A stretch of DNA of 64,000 nucleotides, from NCBI GenBank assembly GCA_963976815.1, contig CAXBLU010000002.1, forward strand, positions 310,001 through 374,000, read 5' to 3'. The notes beneath the pieces were generated by a model. The model made no database searches. It was not told the origin of the DNA and saw nothing but the letters and a program-made list of their open reading frames with translations. The first letter of the stretch is position 1. Each line of letters starts with the position of its first letter. The DNA is from JAHRVQ01 sp963976815. Lineage in GTDB: Bacteria > Pseudomonadota > Gammaproteobacteria > Pseudomonadales > Azotimanducaceae. Made by a program: the position numbers and the translations under genes. This document shows, piece by piece, positions 1 to 8,124 of the stretch.

Positions 1-1
1 G

Positions 2-244
2 AATCGGCTCGAAATCCTGGTTAGGGCTTTTGCCACGGCCGGTGGAGACGCCCTGGAGGGTAGTTATCCGAACATTAATCCGAATACCCGGAAACAATTG
101 GACTTGCTTGCGCAACAGCACCAACTCTACCTGTCAGCCGGGTCCGACTTCCATGATCCGGCCGCTCGATGGACGGACATCGGCAAATTTCCCCATCTTG
201 AGCCTGAAAGTTTAAGCAGCGTTTGGCATCATTCTCGGTGGTGA
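2..244 (+). CDS. PHP-domain phosphoesterase, C-terminal part (RNase AM / YciV-like)
   Basis: Only the last 80 codons are inside the window; the gene enters from the left in frame 2 and stops at TGA 242-244. The visible protein has GGDALEGSYPNIN, then SAGSDFHDPAARWTDIGKFP and ends near SVWHHSRW. The S-x-GSDFH element followed by W-x-x-x-G and a terminal VW is typical of the C terminus of the PHP-family YciV/TrpH proteins, which act on 3',5'-bisphosphonucleotides and trim RNA 5' ends (RNase AM) in the cytoplasm. The GSDFH histidine would be a metal ligand. The N-terminal half and the real start cannot be seen, so only the family is claimed. Confidence 0.75.
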   Translation, partial: NRLEILVRAFATAGGDALEGSYPNINPNTRKQLDLLAQQHQLYLSAGSDFHDPAARWTDIGKFPHLEPESLSSVWHHSRW

Positions 245-372
245 CGCTTTCCAAATTTTGACAAATTTGCTCTCAGATTTAAGCCAATTTCTCAAATACC
301 TATAAAAGCCAAAAAAGTTTGTAATAAATTCTGACTCCACTCGTATTACTGGATAACTAGGAGAAAACGAGC

Positions 373-903
373 ATGGCATCGTCTGTGGTGGCCTTTGAAA
401 TACTGTACAAGGAATACTACGTTCGTGTGTTTGGCCTTTGCCGCCGCCTCCTGAACTCCGCGTTGTTAGCAGAGGACGCGACCCAGGAAACATTTATGCG
501 TGCGTTTAGAAGCTTTAAGCATTACGACCATAGTCAGCCTTTTTGGCAGTGGATCGCCTCTATAGCGAACCACTTCTGCATTGATCTATTGCGCCAGCGA
601 AGTCGGATGCAGCGTCTTTTTGGTGATGAACAAGAGGAATTGGAACAGGTTGAATCGCCCGGCCCCCACGGCGTGACCGCCGTTATAAATCTGCAGGATA
701 ACGAAGCCCTTACTACCGCACTAACCCAAATGCCCGATAAATATCGCGTACCGCTGGTGCTCGCTTACTTTAGCGAGTTGAGTTATGACCAGATCGCCGT
801 CGAGCTGGAGATCAGTCGTAATCATGTTGGGGTCCTGCTACTTCGGGCCAAACAGCAGTTACGCTCCAAACTGGTTGCTCAATCTGCGGGAGGCCCATTG
901 TGA
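373..903 (+). CDS. ECF-type RNA polymerase sigma factor (sigma-70 family)
   Basis: A 176-residue sigma factor with only the two ECF regions. Region 2 (about residues 8-75) holds the LAEDATQETFMRAF core and WQWIASIANHFCIDLLR; region 4 (about 115-165) holds MPDKYRVPLVLAYFSELSYDQIA and a helix-turn-helix around ELEISRNHVGVLL. Length is normal for the family. The ATG has TAGGAG about 9 nt upstream. The stop overlaps the GTG of the next gene by 4 bp (GTGA), so the two are translationally coupled, as is usual for an ECF factor and its membrane anti-sigma factor. No characteristic ECF autoregulatory promoter could be identified with confidence in the 128 bp upstream. Confidence 0.9.
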   Translation: MASSVVAFEILYKEYYVRVFGLCRRLLNSALLAEDATQETFMRAFRSFKHYDHSQPFWQWIASIANHFCIDLLRQRSRMQRLFGDEQEELEQVESPGPHGVTAVINLQDNEALTTALTQMPDKYRVPLVLAYFSELSYDQIAVELEISRNHVGVLLLRAKQQLRSKLVAQSAGGPL

Positions 904-2540
904 ATCACCTAACGGACCTGCAGTTCTCTATGTATGTAGATGGTGCTCTGCCTAGTGACGACGCTAACGATTGTCTGACACATATTGGCGAGTGCTCCAT
1001 TTGTCAGGCAAAGCTGGCGATATTTGAACAAGACCAACAGGTAATTAGTGCGGCGCTACTTATTGGTTCAACAGACCCTGTGCCGAAAATGGCGCCGCCA
1101 AAATTTAAAAACCCCGTCGGTCTGCGTGAATTTGCTGTTGCTAATGTTGTGACAGGACTGCTTTTTTGGTTGGCGCAGTTTTCTTCTAAAGCAATCTTCG
1201 GCGAGATAGTTGTCGATGGGTTTGCCTGGCTTACCTCGTTTTTTGTACCCGATTTTTACGATTTAACTGTTACCACTATCCTATTTTTTACCAACGAAGG
1301 AATCACCATGATTGAAACATACTCAGGTTATATCATCGCGACCATAGTGGCCCTTGCTTCAACATGGCTACTAGTTAGTGTTTACAAATCCAAGCGTGGA
1401 CTTAGTTTTTGCCTGTTAACTTTATTGCTGGGTGGTGGGATGTTAATGCCCGAGGACGCAGCAGCGATTGAGTTTAGGCGTGATAATCTAATTGTTGCCT
1501 CGACCGAGTCGATTAATGACACGCTACTATTTGCCGGTGAATCGATTGTTGTGGATGGCAACATTGAAGGTGATTTGATTGCCTTTGGCCGGCGGGTCGT
1601 GGTGACGGGTACTATCAAGGGAAACCTGATAGCTTTTGCAGAATCCCTAAGCATCAGCGGTGAAGTTTCGGGCACCACAATTAATGCCGGTAATTCCGTG
1701 GAGCTAACCGATGTTGTACTTCATGGCGATTTTTGGGGTGCTGGAGAAAGTGTGCAAATCAGTCGCGATTCGAGGATTGCCGGGAATGTAACTGTTGCAG
1801 CGCAGCTAGCGTCGATTCAAGGCAGTGTTGGCCGAGACCTAACAGCTGGCGCAGAAGCGGTAGAACTCAGAGGTCGTGTCGGCGAAGATATGGTGGCCTA
1901 TGCAAAAGATATCAAGTTGCTCGGTGAAGCAAGTATTGTCGGTGATCTCACGATCCATTCCTCGAGCGAAGATGGCTTGAGCCGATCGTCGGCGTCGAAG
2001 GTAGGTGGTACTGTTTCCTTTGAACATCATGACGATCAAGGCCGATCACGAAATAAATATGCAACCGCAAAGTTTTACGGCTTTCAGGTTCTGCGTTTAG
2101 CAGCTGCGTTTATTGTCGCCTATGGCCTGTTTCGACTTTTCCCTTCCGTTCGAACAGTAAGCTTGAACGGCGGTATGTCAGGTTTTGTCACAGCGGGCAT
2201 TGGTCTGGTTTCCGTGGTGAGCTTACCGATCATACTGCTGATCGTAGGCATGACAATTGTAGGATTACCCATTACGGTATTTGGATTTTTCACCTGGTTG
2301 TTTGGTTTGTACCTTGCCAAGATTATGGTTGCCTGGCTAATCGGAGACATGTTGTTTAATAATTCTGAGGGAGAGGAAAAGGTTGCCTTGCCGCTACTCG
2401 CGGGGTTAGCAATTGTTGTCGTTGCGATTAATGTACCCTTTATCGGAGGCATCGTGAGCTTCCTGTTCACCGTGGTCGGCATAGGGATGCTCGTCCAGTG
2501 GATAATTGCTCGCTACAGTTCGACGGCCGCCTATAGGTAG
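900..2540 (+). CDS. Membrane anti-sigma factor with zf-HC2 and bactofilin-like polymer-forming repeats
   Basis: A 546-residue protein with three parts. Residues 1-50 contain HIGECSIC, an HxxxCxxC zinc-binding anti-sigma (zf-HC2) motif, which should hold the upstream sigma factor in the cytoplasm. Several hydrophobic segments follow (about 75-160), then a second signal-like segment near 168-190. Residues about 190-350 are short glycine-punctuated beta repeats (VVDGNIEGDLIAFG, VVVTGTIKGNLIAFA, SLSISGEVSGTTINAG) like bactofilin or polymer-forming cell-envelope proteins. The C-terminal 150 residues carry about four membrane helices. The GTG start overlaps the sigma gene stop. The sigma/anti-sigma pairing is well supported; the role of the repeat domain, perhaps sensing the envelope, is inference. 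Confidence 0.8.
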   Translation: MNHLTDLQFSMYVDGALPSDDANDCLTHIGECSICQAKLAIFEQDQQVISAALLIGSTDPVPKMAPPKFKNPVGLREFAVANVVTGLLFWLAQFSSKAIFGEIVVDGFAWLTSFFVPDFYDLTVTTILFFTNEGITMIETYSGYIIATIVALASTWLLVSVYKSKRGLSFCLLTLLLGGGMLMPEDAAAIEFRRDNLIVASTESINDTLLFAGESIVVDGNIEGDLIAFGRRVVVTGTIKGNLIAFAESLSISGEVSGTTINAGNSVELTDVVLHGDFWGAGESVQISRDSRIAGNVTVAAQLASIQGSVGRDLTAGAEAVELRGRVGEDMVAYAKDIKLLGEASIVGDLTIHSSSEDGLSRSSASKVGGTVSFEHHDDQGRSRNKYATAKFYGFQVLRLAAAFIVAYGLFRLFPSVRTVSLNGGMSGFVTAGIGLVSVVSLPIILLIVGMTIVGLPITVFGFFTWLFGLYLAKIMVAWLIGDMLFNNSEGEEKVALPLLAGLAIVVVAINVPFIGGIVSFLFTVVGIGMLVQWIIARYSSTAAYR

Positions 2541-2640
2541 ATATCATAGGCTATGGGTGGATGTGACAGCACTCGCCCTGCCAGGCTTAAAGGTTGAGCT
2601 GCAAGCTATTGTGATTATTGATGCTTAACGACATTTTCTG

Positions 2641-2666
2641 AAAAAAAAGGGCCGCTAGTGCGGCCC
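2641..2666 (-). terminator. Rho-independent terminator of the 920-codon lipoprotein gene
   Basis: A perfect 7-bp stem GGGCCGC (2649-2655) / GCGGCCC (2660-2666) with a TAGT loop follows eight As (2641-2648) on the plus strand. Read on the minus strand this is a GC-rich hairpin followed by eight Us, about 40 nt after the lipoprotein stop. The plus-strand side lacks a U-tract, so it serves mainly the minus-strand gene. Confidence 0.85.
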
Positions 2667-2703
2667 GAAACCTCAAGCTTTGTTTCTCATTTCCCCGACG
2701 GTA

Positions 2704-5451
2704 TCACTGGCAGGCAATTGCAACGTCTGTGATATTCGCTGCGGCGACCGTGCCAGTTCCGTTGCTGACTGTACAGCTGAGAGACGACGGTGAGGTAAAG
2801 GTCACCTTCACTTCGTAGCTTATGCCTGTTCCTAGCACAAAAGTTGTTGCAACCGCTGCACTGGAATTCAGGCTAACACTTGCAGTCTGGGACGTTTCCC
2901 CGGTTCCTGTATCCACGAGCTCGATGTTTGCTGAGCCATTTGTGGTGGAAGTGATGCTGACGTCAATGCTCTTGAAGTCTGCACAGGCTGAAGTGATTTC
3001 TGCGGCATCGTTTGTCGCACGGTCCAGGACACTGGTCAGGGTACCGGTTGTACCTTCACGAAAACCTTCTTCGAGATCTATGGTGCCATCGCCGCGAACG
3101 ACTAGTTGCGAGTTGAAGAAGCTCAGGGTTTCATCGCTTGTTGCAGCGTCTGTGGTAAGACGAGACACAGCGCGTTGGTAATCGGCACCACCGGAGTTGC
3201 CAACGAAGTAAGCAAACTGCGGACGGTTCCGGCTAGATTGTACTGCGCTCCTGTCTTTAGCTGCACTGAGCTCAAAGGTCCGACACAACATATTTCCTGT
3301 GTTTGAGGTCTTGGTGAAGGACCGTAAGCCCCCGGAAAAGTCTGGGCTGTCAGTCACCACGGTTAGGGTGGTTGGCATCAGAGCAATAAACTTATCAAAG
3401 AATGCGACAACATTGTCCGGTAGCGGTACAACTTCGGTATAGAGATTTTTACTGCTGCTGCAACCGCTTCCACAGGAGGCTGCCTGTTTCAAACGGAAGG
3501 CAACGGGTGCGCCGGCGTCAACATGGATAGTGAGTTCTAAGCTGTCGCCCTCTTCTGTGCCCTTGTTTGTGAGTAGATAACTTGAGTCACTTCTGTCGGT
3601 TAAATCGAGGAAGCGCGCATCTGTGGCCTCTGAATTCAACTGAAGGTCAGCAAAGGTGACGGTGCCGTCGGTGCCAATGATGACTGAAACTGTCTCTCCC
3701 ACGGCGGTAGAATTTGGACAGTTTGTGCCACTGCAGGACTCAACCACCTGGGTTGTGAATGTGCCCGCTAAAGCGGTTAGTGCGGCGGGAGGACCGGCGG
3801 GCTCGGCTGTAGCAGGAATTTTAAACTGGCCTAGAAACGCTTTATCTGATGCTCTCGCGATATTAAATTCGTTAAAGCTAGCGGATAAATCTGAAAGCGA
3901 GTAGGTCAAATCCTGGGTCGAATCTTTCCAAACAGCTTCTCGTTCGTTACCGCCACATAGGACCGGATTTTCTGCAACGGCAACATCGTTAATAAACAGT
4001 GCGCCGGAGGAGCTAACTAAAAAGTCACGTTGGTCACCATCGGTGAAGGGGGAACCAGGCTGTCCGGCGGTGAAAGTTAGGGAAAACACGGTCCCGACAA
4101 AGCTCGCGGGTATCGTAGTTGGTGTAGGCTCGCCCTGGAAGCAGAAGTTACCGCTGCCACCAGTAGTCCCACCACCAGTTGTACCGCCGCCCGAAGTACC
4201 TCCACCTGTAGTATCCCCGTCTGTACCTCCGGACGAGTCTGGGTTCGAACTGCCGCCGGTTGAAACATAGTCGTAACGGAGTGCCAAGGTCACACTAGTA
4301 CCGGCTTGCTCAGCTGTGAGAGTGACATCAAAGGTGATCTGGCTGGCTGTGTTATTAACAACTGAGATGTTGAGGTCTGCAATATTGTCCAGGCCGGCAA
4401 CACTGCTGGATATTGCTGTGTTGATGGCATCGGTATCCCCTGGCGTGGGTGCGGGCACTCCGTTTAGCTGAAGGCTAAATGGTGTTGCGATCCCCGCTGT
4501 AGAAATATTGCCAGAAACGGTTAGATTAAAATTACCGCTACCTAGCGCACCGCCTGCACCCTGAATAGCATCAGTCACGCTTGACGGTAAACTGACTCCT
4601 CCATCTATAACGCGTTGGAGTAAGTTGCCGCTTGTTGAAACGTTAATACTCTCTAGTACTGCGCTAAGGTCAGTGTTTGCAAGACTGGTTGCGGCGAGTG
4701 CAATTGCGTCGCTAAAAGCAGCAGCAAAACCTCTGGTTCCGTAGGCAAGATTCGCAATTGCACCATCGGGTCCATTGCCATCGAGTGCGCCGTCGGCCAG
4801 GTCAGCGGAGAGCTGCTGTAAAATAGCAAGCGCAGGTGCTTCAGAACCAGCTGCAATCCCTGCTAGCGCTGCAAGTCTGAGGGCATATCGGCTTGCGTCG
4901 TCAGTCCCAAGGGATTGGCTTGAAATATTGCCAGAGTGGATGATGACGGGAGGTGTCAGAATACTTGCCACATCCGGTGCAAAGGCAACCCTAATGGATT
5001 CGTTGATTGTGTCGATGTCTGCAGCGGTGATGCCACTGCCAACACTATCGGCTACCTGTGCTGCAAGTTCCGTTAGGATTGTGACGCCAACACTGCCGCT
5101 AGGACTTGAACCGATAGCGCGGATAGATTGGCCTGCGGGAAAAGGTACAGTTGTCTGGGATGCCTCATCAAAATAACTTGCGTCAGGGTTGCCCGAGACC
5201 TGCACAACATAGGGTCCAGAGAATCCGGCGTTATAGGCAATTGTGACTCTGCCGTCGGTGCCGGTTGTGCCCGTTGCGCCCGTAAGAGGTGTGCCGTCTG
5301 GCTGAAGCATTGTTACTGTTGCTCCAGTGACTTGTCCCAAAGATGCATCTACTACGAGTTGCGTGGTAGGGAAGTTATTACTATCGCTGCTACATGCATA
5401 CATTAACGCCAACGAACTAAGTATGGCGGCGTACCGAAAAATTCTTGGCAT
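2704..5451 (-). CDS. Large secreted lipoprotein with Ig/CarboxypepD-like domain and Gly/Thr linker
   Basis: About 915 residues from the ATG at 5451 (MPRIFRYAAIL); an in-frame start 15 bp upstream is possible. A lipoprotein signal ends LALMYAC|SSDSN, so the cysteine should be lipidated and the protein anchored in the outer or inner membrane. Just after it, VVDASLGQVTGATVTMLQPDGTPL-type sequence resembles carboxypeptidase-regulatory or Ig-like folds. A low-complexity Gly/Thr/Ser linker (bases about 4140-4265) divides the protein in two. The C-terminal half has paired cysteines (CSGTNC, CGSGC). No catalytic motif is recognised. A strong terminator follows. A C5/G5 inverted repeat sits about 70-85 bp upstream of the start, matching one upstream of the neighbouring response regulator gene, so control by that regulator is plausible. 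Confidence 0.75.
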   Translation of the reverse strand: MPRIFRYAAILSSLALMYACSSDSNNFPTTQLVVDASLGQVTGATVTMLQPDGTPLTGATGTTGTDGRVTIAYNAGFSGPYVVQVSGNPDASYFDEASQTTVPFPAGQSIRAIGSSPSGSVGVTILTELAAQVADSVGSGITAADIDTINESIRVAFAPDVASILTPPVIIHSGNISSQSLGTDDASRYALRLAALAGIAAGSEAPALAILQQLSADLADGALDGNGPDGAIANLAYGTRGFAAAFSDAIALAATSLANTDLSAVLESINVSTSGNLLQRVIDGGVSLPSSVTDAIQGAGGALGSGNFNLTVSGNISTAGIATPFSLQLNGVPAPTPGDTDAINTAISSSVAGLDNIADLNISVVNNTASQITFDVTLTAEQAGTSVTLALRYDYVSTGGSSNPDSSGGTDGDTTGGGTSGGGTTGGGTTGGSGNFCFQGEPTPTTIPASFVGTVFSLTFTAGQPGSPFTDGDQRDFLVSSSGALFINDVAVAENPVLCGGNEREAVWKDSTQDLTYSLSDLSASFNEFNIARASDKAFLGQFKIPATAEPAGPPAALTALAGTFTTQVVESCSGTNCPNSTAVGETVSVIIGTDGTVTFADLQLNSEATDARFLDLTDRSDSSYLLTNKGTEEGDSLELTIHVDAGAPVAFRLKQAASCGSGCSSSKNLYTEVVPLPDNVVAFFDKFIALMPTTLTVVTDSPDFSGGLRSFTKTSNTGNMLCRTFELSAAKDRSAVQSSRNRPQFAYFVGNSGGADYQRAVSRLTTDAATSDETLSFFNSQLVVRGDGTIDLEEGFREGTTGTLTSVLDRATNDAAEITSACADFKSIDVSITSTTNGSANIELVDTGTGETSQTASVSLNSSAAVATTFVLGTGISYEVKVTFTSPSSLSCTVSNGTGTVAAANITDVAIACQ

Positions 5452-5519
5452 CAAAAACTCCATCAAACTGACTGCTGTAAAGGAGCTGCAAGTATGAAAA
5501 ATTGATGGCCCGGCAAGTA

Positions 5520-5534
5520 CCCCCTTAATGGGGG
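5520..5534. promoter_or_regulatory. C5-N5-G5 inverted repeat upstream of lipoprotein gene
   Basis: Sequence TACCCCC-TTAA-T-GGGGGAT forms a perfect CCCCC/GGGGG inverted repeat with a 5-nt centre. It lies in the short gap between the response regulator gene and the lipoprotein gene, on the promoter side of the latter. A related repeat is at 6320-6341. It could be a regulator-binding site or a small hairpin; binding is inferred only from the shared sequence and location. Confidence 0.4.
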
Positions 5535-5575
5535 ATGAGTTGTGAGGAGAATGTAAGCAGCTGAAGCGCTAACAA

Positions 5576-6217
5576 CTACAGGTCAATCAGATTCCGCTTG
5601 ATTGCGTAGGCAGTTGCCTCGGCGCGGGAATTGACACCAAGCTTTGCGTAGATTTCCTTGATGTAACCCTTAACCGTATTTTCTGTAATGCTGAGCATCG
5701 ATGCTGAATCAGCGGCACTAAAACCCTTGGCGATTAATACGAGTACATCTTCTTCTCGCTTTGTCAGCGCTGAATCTCTGCGGGCATCTCCCTGTTGATG
5801 AAAGTGTCCGAGAACCTGATCCATAGATCGCGGAGATATAGGTGCTTGATTGTGCTCAATTCCAGAAAGATAAGCGCCAATAGAGTTTCGATCGTCGTCC
5901 TTTAAAATGTAGCCGTTTGCCCCTGCTCTTAGGGCGGCGAATAGATGTTTGTCGTCATCGTATATGGTTGCGACAACAATGTAGGTGGGCTGTTCTTTCT
6001 CCCGCACCAGATCTATTAGGTCGATTCCTGAGCCATCGGGTAATCCGAGATCAACAATCGCAAGGTCAAAAGTATCTTGCCGGACTGCGACTTTAGCTTC
6101 GGACAAATTAGTCGCTGTGATTACCCTGGCGGCGGGGTAAATGCTCGTGACAAGGTCGAACAACCACCTCAGCGTATCAGCTGTATCTTCAAGGATTAAA
6201 ATGGAATCGATTTTCAT
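5576..6217 (-). CDS. NarL/LuxR-family two-component response regulator
   Basis: A 213-residue regulator from the ATG at 6217 (MKIDSILILEDT). The reading frame is open 29 codons further upstream, but that extension (MLFSNDDKF...) does not look like a receiver domain. Receiver domain residues about 3-120: acidic pair E10/D11, phospho-acceptor D56 in LAIVDLGLPDGSG, and the conserved lysine in YILKDD. The C-terminal LuxR-type HTH (about 145-210) reads LTKREEDVLVLIAKG ... ITENTVKGYIKEIYAKLGVNSRAEA. The histidine kinase at 8111-9622 is on the same strand two genes upstream and is the likely partner. The weak ribosome site at 6217 leaves some doubt on the exact start. Confidence 0.9.
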   Translation of the reverse strand: MKIDSILILEDTADTLRWLFDLVTSIYPAARVITATNLSEAKVAVRQDTFDLAIVDLGLPDGSGIDLIDLVREKEQPTYIVVATIYDDDKHLFAALRAGANGYILKDDDRNSIGAYLSGIEHNQAPISPRSMDQVLGHFHQQGDARRDSALTKREEDVLVLIAKGFSAADSASMLSITENTVKGYIKEIYAKLGVNSRAEATAYAIKRNLIDL

Positions 6218-6319
6218 AAAAGAGTGCCTGCCAGCCTTGGATCGACTTGAAAATGTCCAGGGGTTGGTCTGACCAGGAAATTTGTCGTCATTAGAAAATA
6301 GCATTCATCCATTGATTTT

Positions 6320-6341
6320 ATACCCCCTGTACGTGGGGTAT
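6320..6341. promoter_or_regulatory. ATACCCC-N8-GGGGTAT inverted repeat upstream of response regulator
   Basis: A perfect 7-bp inverted repeat (6320-6326 and 6335-6341) with an 8-nt centre lies about 100 bp upstream of the response regulator start and 30 bp after the PhyH gene stop. It shares the TACCCC half-site with the repeat at 5518-5536. It may be an autoregulatory operator or a hairpin between the two genes. Confidence 0.45.
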
Positions 6342-6371
6342 GGAATATTGGTGTGTGAAGGGAGTTTGATC

Positions 6372-7349
6372 TTATGCCTCGCCTCTGGGCATAGCGGCAC
6401 GAACTTCGTCGTTAAACCCCGAAGCTACCCACTCCCCCTGGGCGGTATTCCAATGGGAGAAAAATAGGCGTTTTGCTGGGTCAGGATGCATGACCAGTCG
6501 TTCAGGAAAAAGGTTCCAGTTAGTTAAGACCGGGCTTGGTGCACGGACATACCGGTCTGTGGTCGGCAGAGCACTACGAATCCATCCGCCCCGGGCATAG
6601 TATTGGTGCCAGGTGCGCCGTGCCTGGATGCCATCTCCATCGAGACGAGTATGGTAAGTCGCAGTGTCGTATAGAACACAGGAACCAGCGGGACCGTGAA
6701 TGGGTAACTCTATATATTCATCCCCGTAAGCTTCGAATGATTCCCGTAGCGTTTCGTACTGATTTGATTTTGGTACAACACAAAAGGCCGGGGTCGATGC
6801 GTTAACATTGGTGAGATAGTGAATTGCACATAACCAATCACAGGGTGAATAAGGTCGACGAATGAGTCGATCTTCTACCGTGGCATCATGGTGAAAGTTC
6901 ATCGATCCGAGCCCGGCATTTTCTGGTGTCTCTCGAAAATTAAATTCGCTAAATCGAACATGCTCCTCTCCCCCTAGGAGCTCAGAGACAATTGGGTAAG
7001 TAGCGGGGTGTTGGGTGTAGGGATCCAGTTCCGGGTGATCGAGTAAAGGTTGTGAATAAATTAGCCCCTGGTTTCTGTGGTGGGGTTTTCTCTTTTCTCC
7101 CAGCCCCCATTCATTGGCTTTTTCCACCTGGGTACGATCAAAAAACTGGTTGAGTTCTACCAATTCCTGACTGTTTAAACAGGGAGATAAGACAACAAAA
7201 CCATTGGTTTCGAAGTAGCGAATAGCCTCTGCCGTTTCGTTGAGGGGGTTAAATAGTGGCGCCGGTGTCTTAGATACCCGACCAAATCCCTGACTGGCAA
7301 CCGTTTCATCACCGCTTTTGTTGGCCTGTCTCTCGAGTTGAATGGACAT
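6372..7349 (-). CDS. Phytanoyl-CoA dioxygenase (PhyH) family Fe(II)/2-oxoglutarate oxygenase
   Basis: A 325-residue member of the PhyH superfamily of non-haem iron oxygenases. The iron triad is visible as H153-x-D155 (NFHHDATVED) and H233 (TATYHTRL), with R245 a reasonable 2-oxoglutarate ligand. The N terminus (residues 38-75, EAIRYFETNGFVVLSPCLNSQELVEL) is the usual PhyH entry helix and strand. A GAGG ribosome site lies 7 nt before the ATG. The gene sits 64 bp after a periplasmic binding-protein gene and before the response regulator on the same strand, so it may be co-transcribed. The substrate cannot be told; family members hydroxylate acyl-CoAs, amino acids, ectoine or phosphonates. Confidence 0.85.
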   Translation of the reverse strand: MSIQLERQANKSGDETVASQGFGRVSKTPAPLFNPLNETAEAIRYFETNGFVVLSPCLNSQELVELNQFFDRTQVEKANEWGLGEKRKPHHRNQGLIYSQPLLDHPELDPYTQHPATYPIVSELLGGEEHVRFSEFNFRETPENAGLGSMNFHHDATVEDRLIRRPYSPCDWLCAIHYLTNVNASTPAFCVVPKSNQYETLRESFEAYGDEYIELPIHGPAGSCVLYDTATYHTRLDGDGIQARRTWHQYYARGGWIRSALPTTDRYVRAPSPVLTNWNLFPERLVMHPDPAKRLFFSHWNTAQGEWVASGFNDEVRAAMPRGEA

Positions 7350-7413
7350 TTGGGTACCTCGAATTTGTGATCGTGAAATTCTAACCCCGTGGTGGTCTCG
7401 AAGTCACTTGTGT

Positions 7414-8124
7414 CTAACGAAGATTCATGGACGCAATGATCTCGTTGATTTCGGGCATCCGGTCAGCAAATGATGATCGCCGACTGACAATCACGTGAAT
7501 TTCTGCTCGATCTAAAGTGACACCTGTGGAAATGAGTTTTGAAGTGAGGTTAAGGTTGTCCATCATCAGTTGCATGGAGGGTGCCATGTCGATGACTAGA
7601 TCACCTCTTTGTGCAGCCAACATTTTTATGATGTGCTCATCACTTATGGCGTGGACCGTTGGGATACCCAGAGATGCGACATTTTTTTCGTGCCATGCGT
7701 TCCCTTGATTTGTGATGCAGGTCAGGTTTTTCTGCTTGATATCATCAAGGGTGGTAATCGATTTTATTTCATCCAATCTAGGGTGGTCTTTATAAGTGAA
7801 CACCTTCATTTCCGATAGATAGATGGGCTCCTCGCTAATAAGGCCATAGCCTCTGCGATGCTCTGAGGGTAGGGCCAACATTACGTCAATTTTACCTAAT
7901 TCTACTTGTCGTTGGATTCGCTCCCACGGGTGTTCTACTGCCTGAACCTTAAGTCCCAACTGTTGCTCAAAAATTTCCTTGGTGAGTTCACAAAAAAGAC
8001 CCCGGCAGATGCCATCATCGACCGAACTAAGAGGCGGGAAGTGTGAAAACCCGATACGGATAACATCCGCTGCGACACTTGTGCTAGAGAGGATAAGCCC
8101 TAGGATCAGGCTAACTATTTTCAT
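7414..8124 (-). CDS. Periplasmic solute-binding protein (SBP_bac_3 family), no transporter genes nearby
   Basis: A 236-residue protein from the ATG at 8124, which has AGGAG 7 nt upstream; the open frame extends 17 codons further but without a signal peptide logic. A Sec signal (MKIVSLILGLILSSTSVAA) precedes IRIGFSHFPPLSSVDDGICRGLFCELTKEIFEQQLGLKVQAVEHPW, typical of polar amino-acid binding proteins, and later GKIDVMLALPSEHRRGYG. The start overlaps the 3' end of the histidine kinase gene by 14 bp, showing translational coupling. No ABC permease or ATPase gene is near, so the protein may act as a periplasmic ligand sensor for the kinase, not in uptake; this is inference. Confidence 0.82.
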   Translation of the reverse strand: MKIVSLILGLILSSTSVAADVIRIGFSHFPPLSSVDDGICRGLFCELTKEIFEQQLGLKVQAVEHPWERIQRQVELGKIDVMLALPSEHRRGYGLISEEPIYLSEMKVFTYKDHPRLDEIKSITTLDDIKQKNLTCITNQGNAWHEKNVASLGIPTVHAISDEHIIKMLAAQRGDLVIDMAPSMQLMMDNLNLTSKLISTGVTLDRAEIHVIVSRRSSFADRMPEINEIIASMNLR

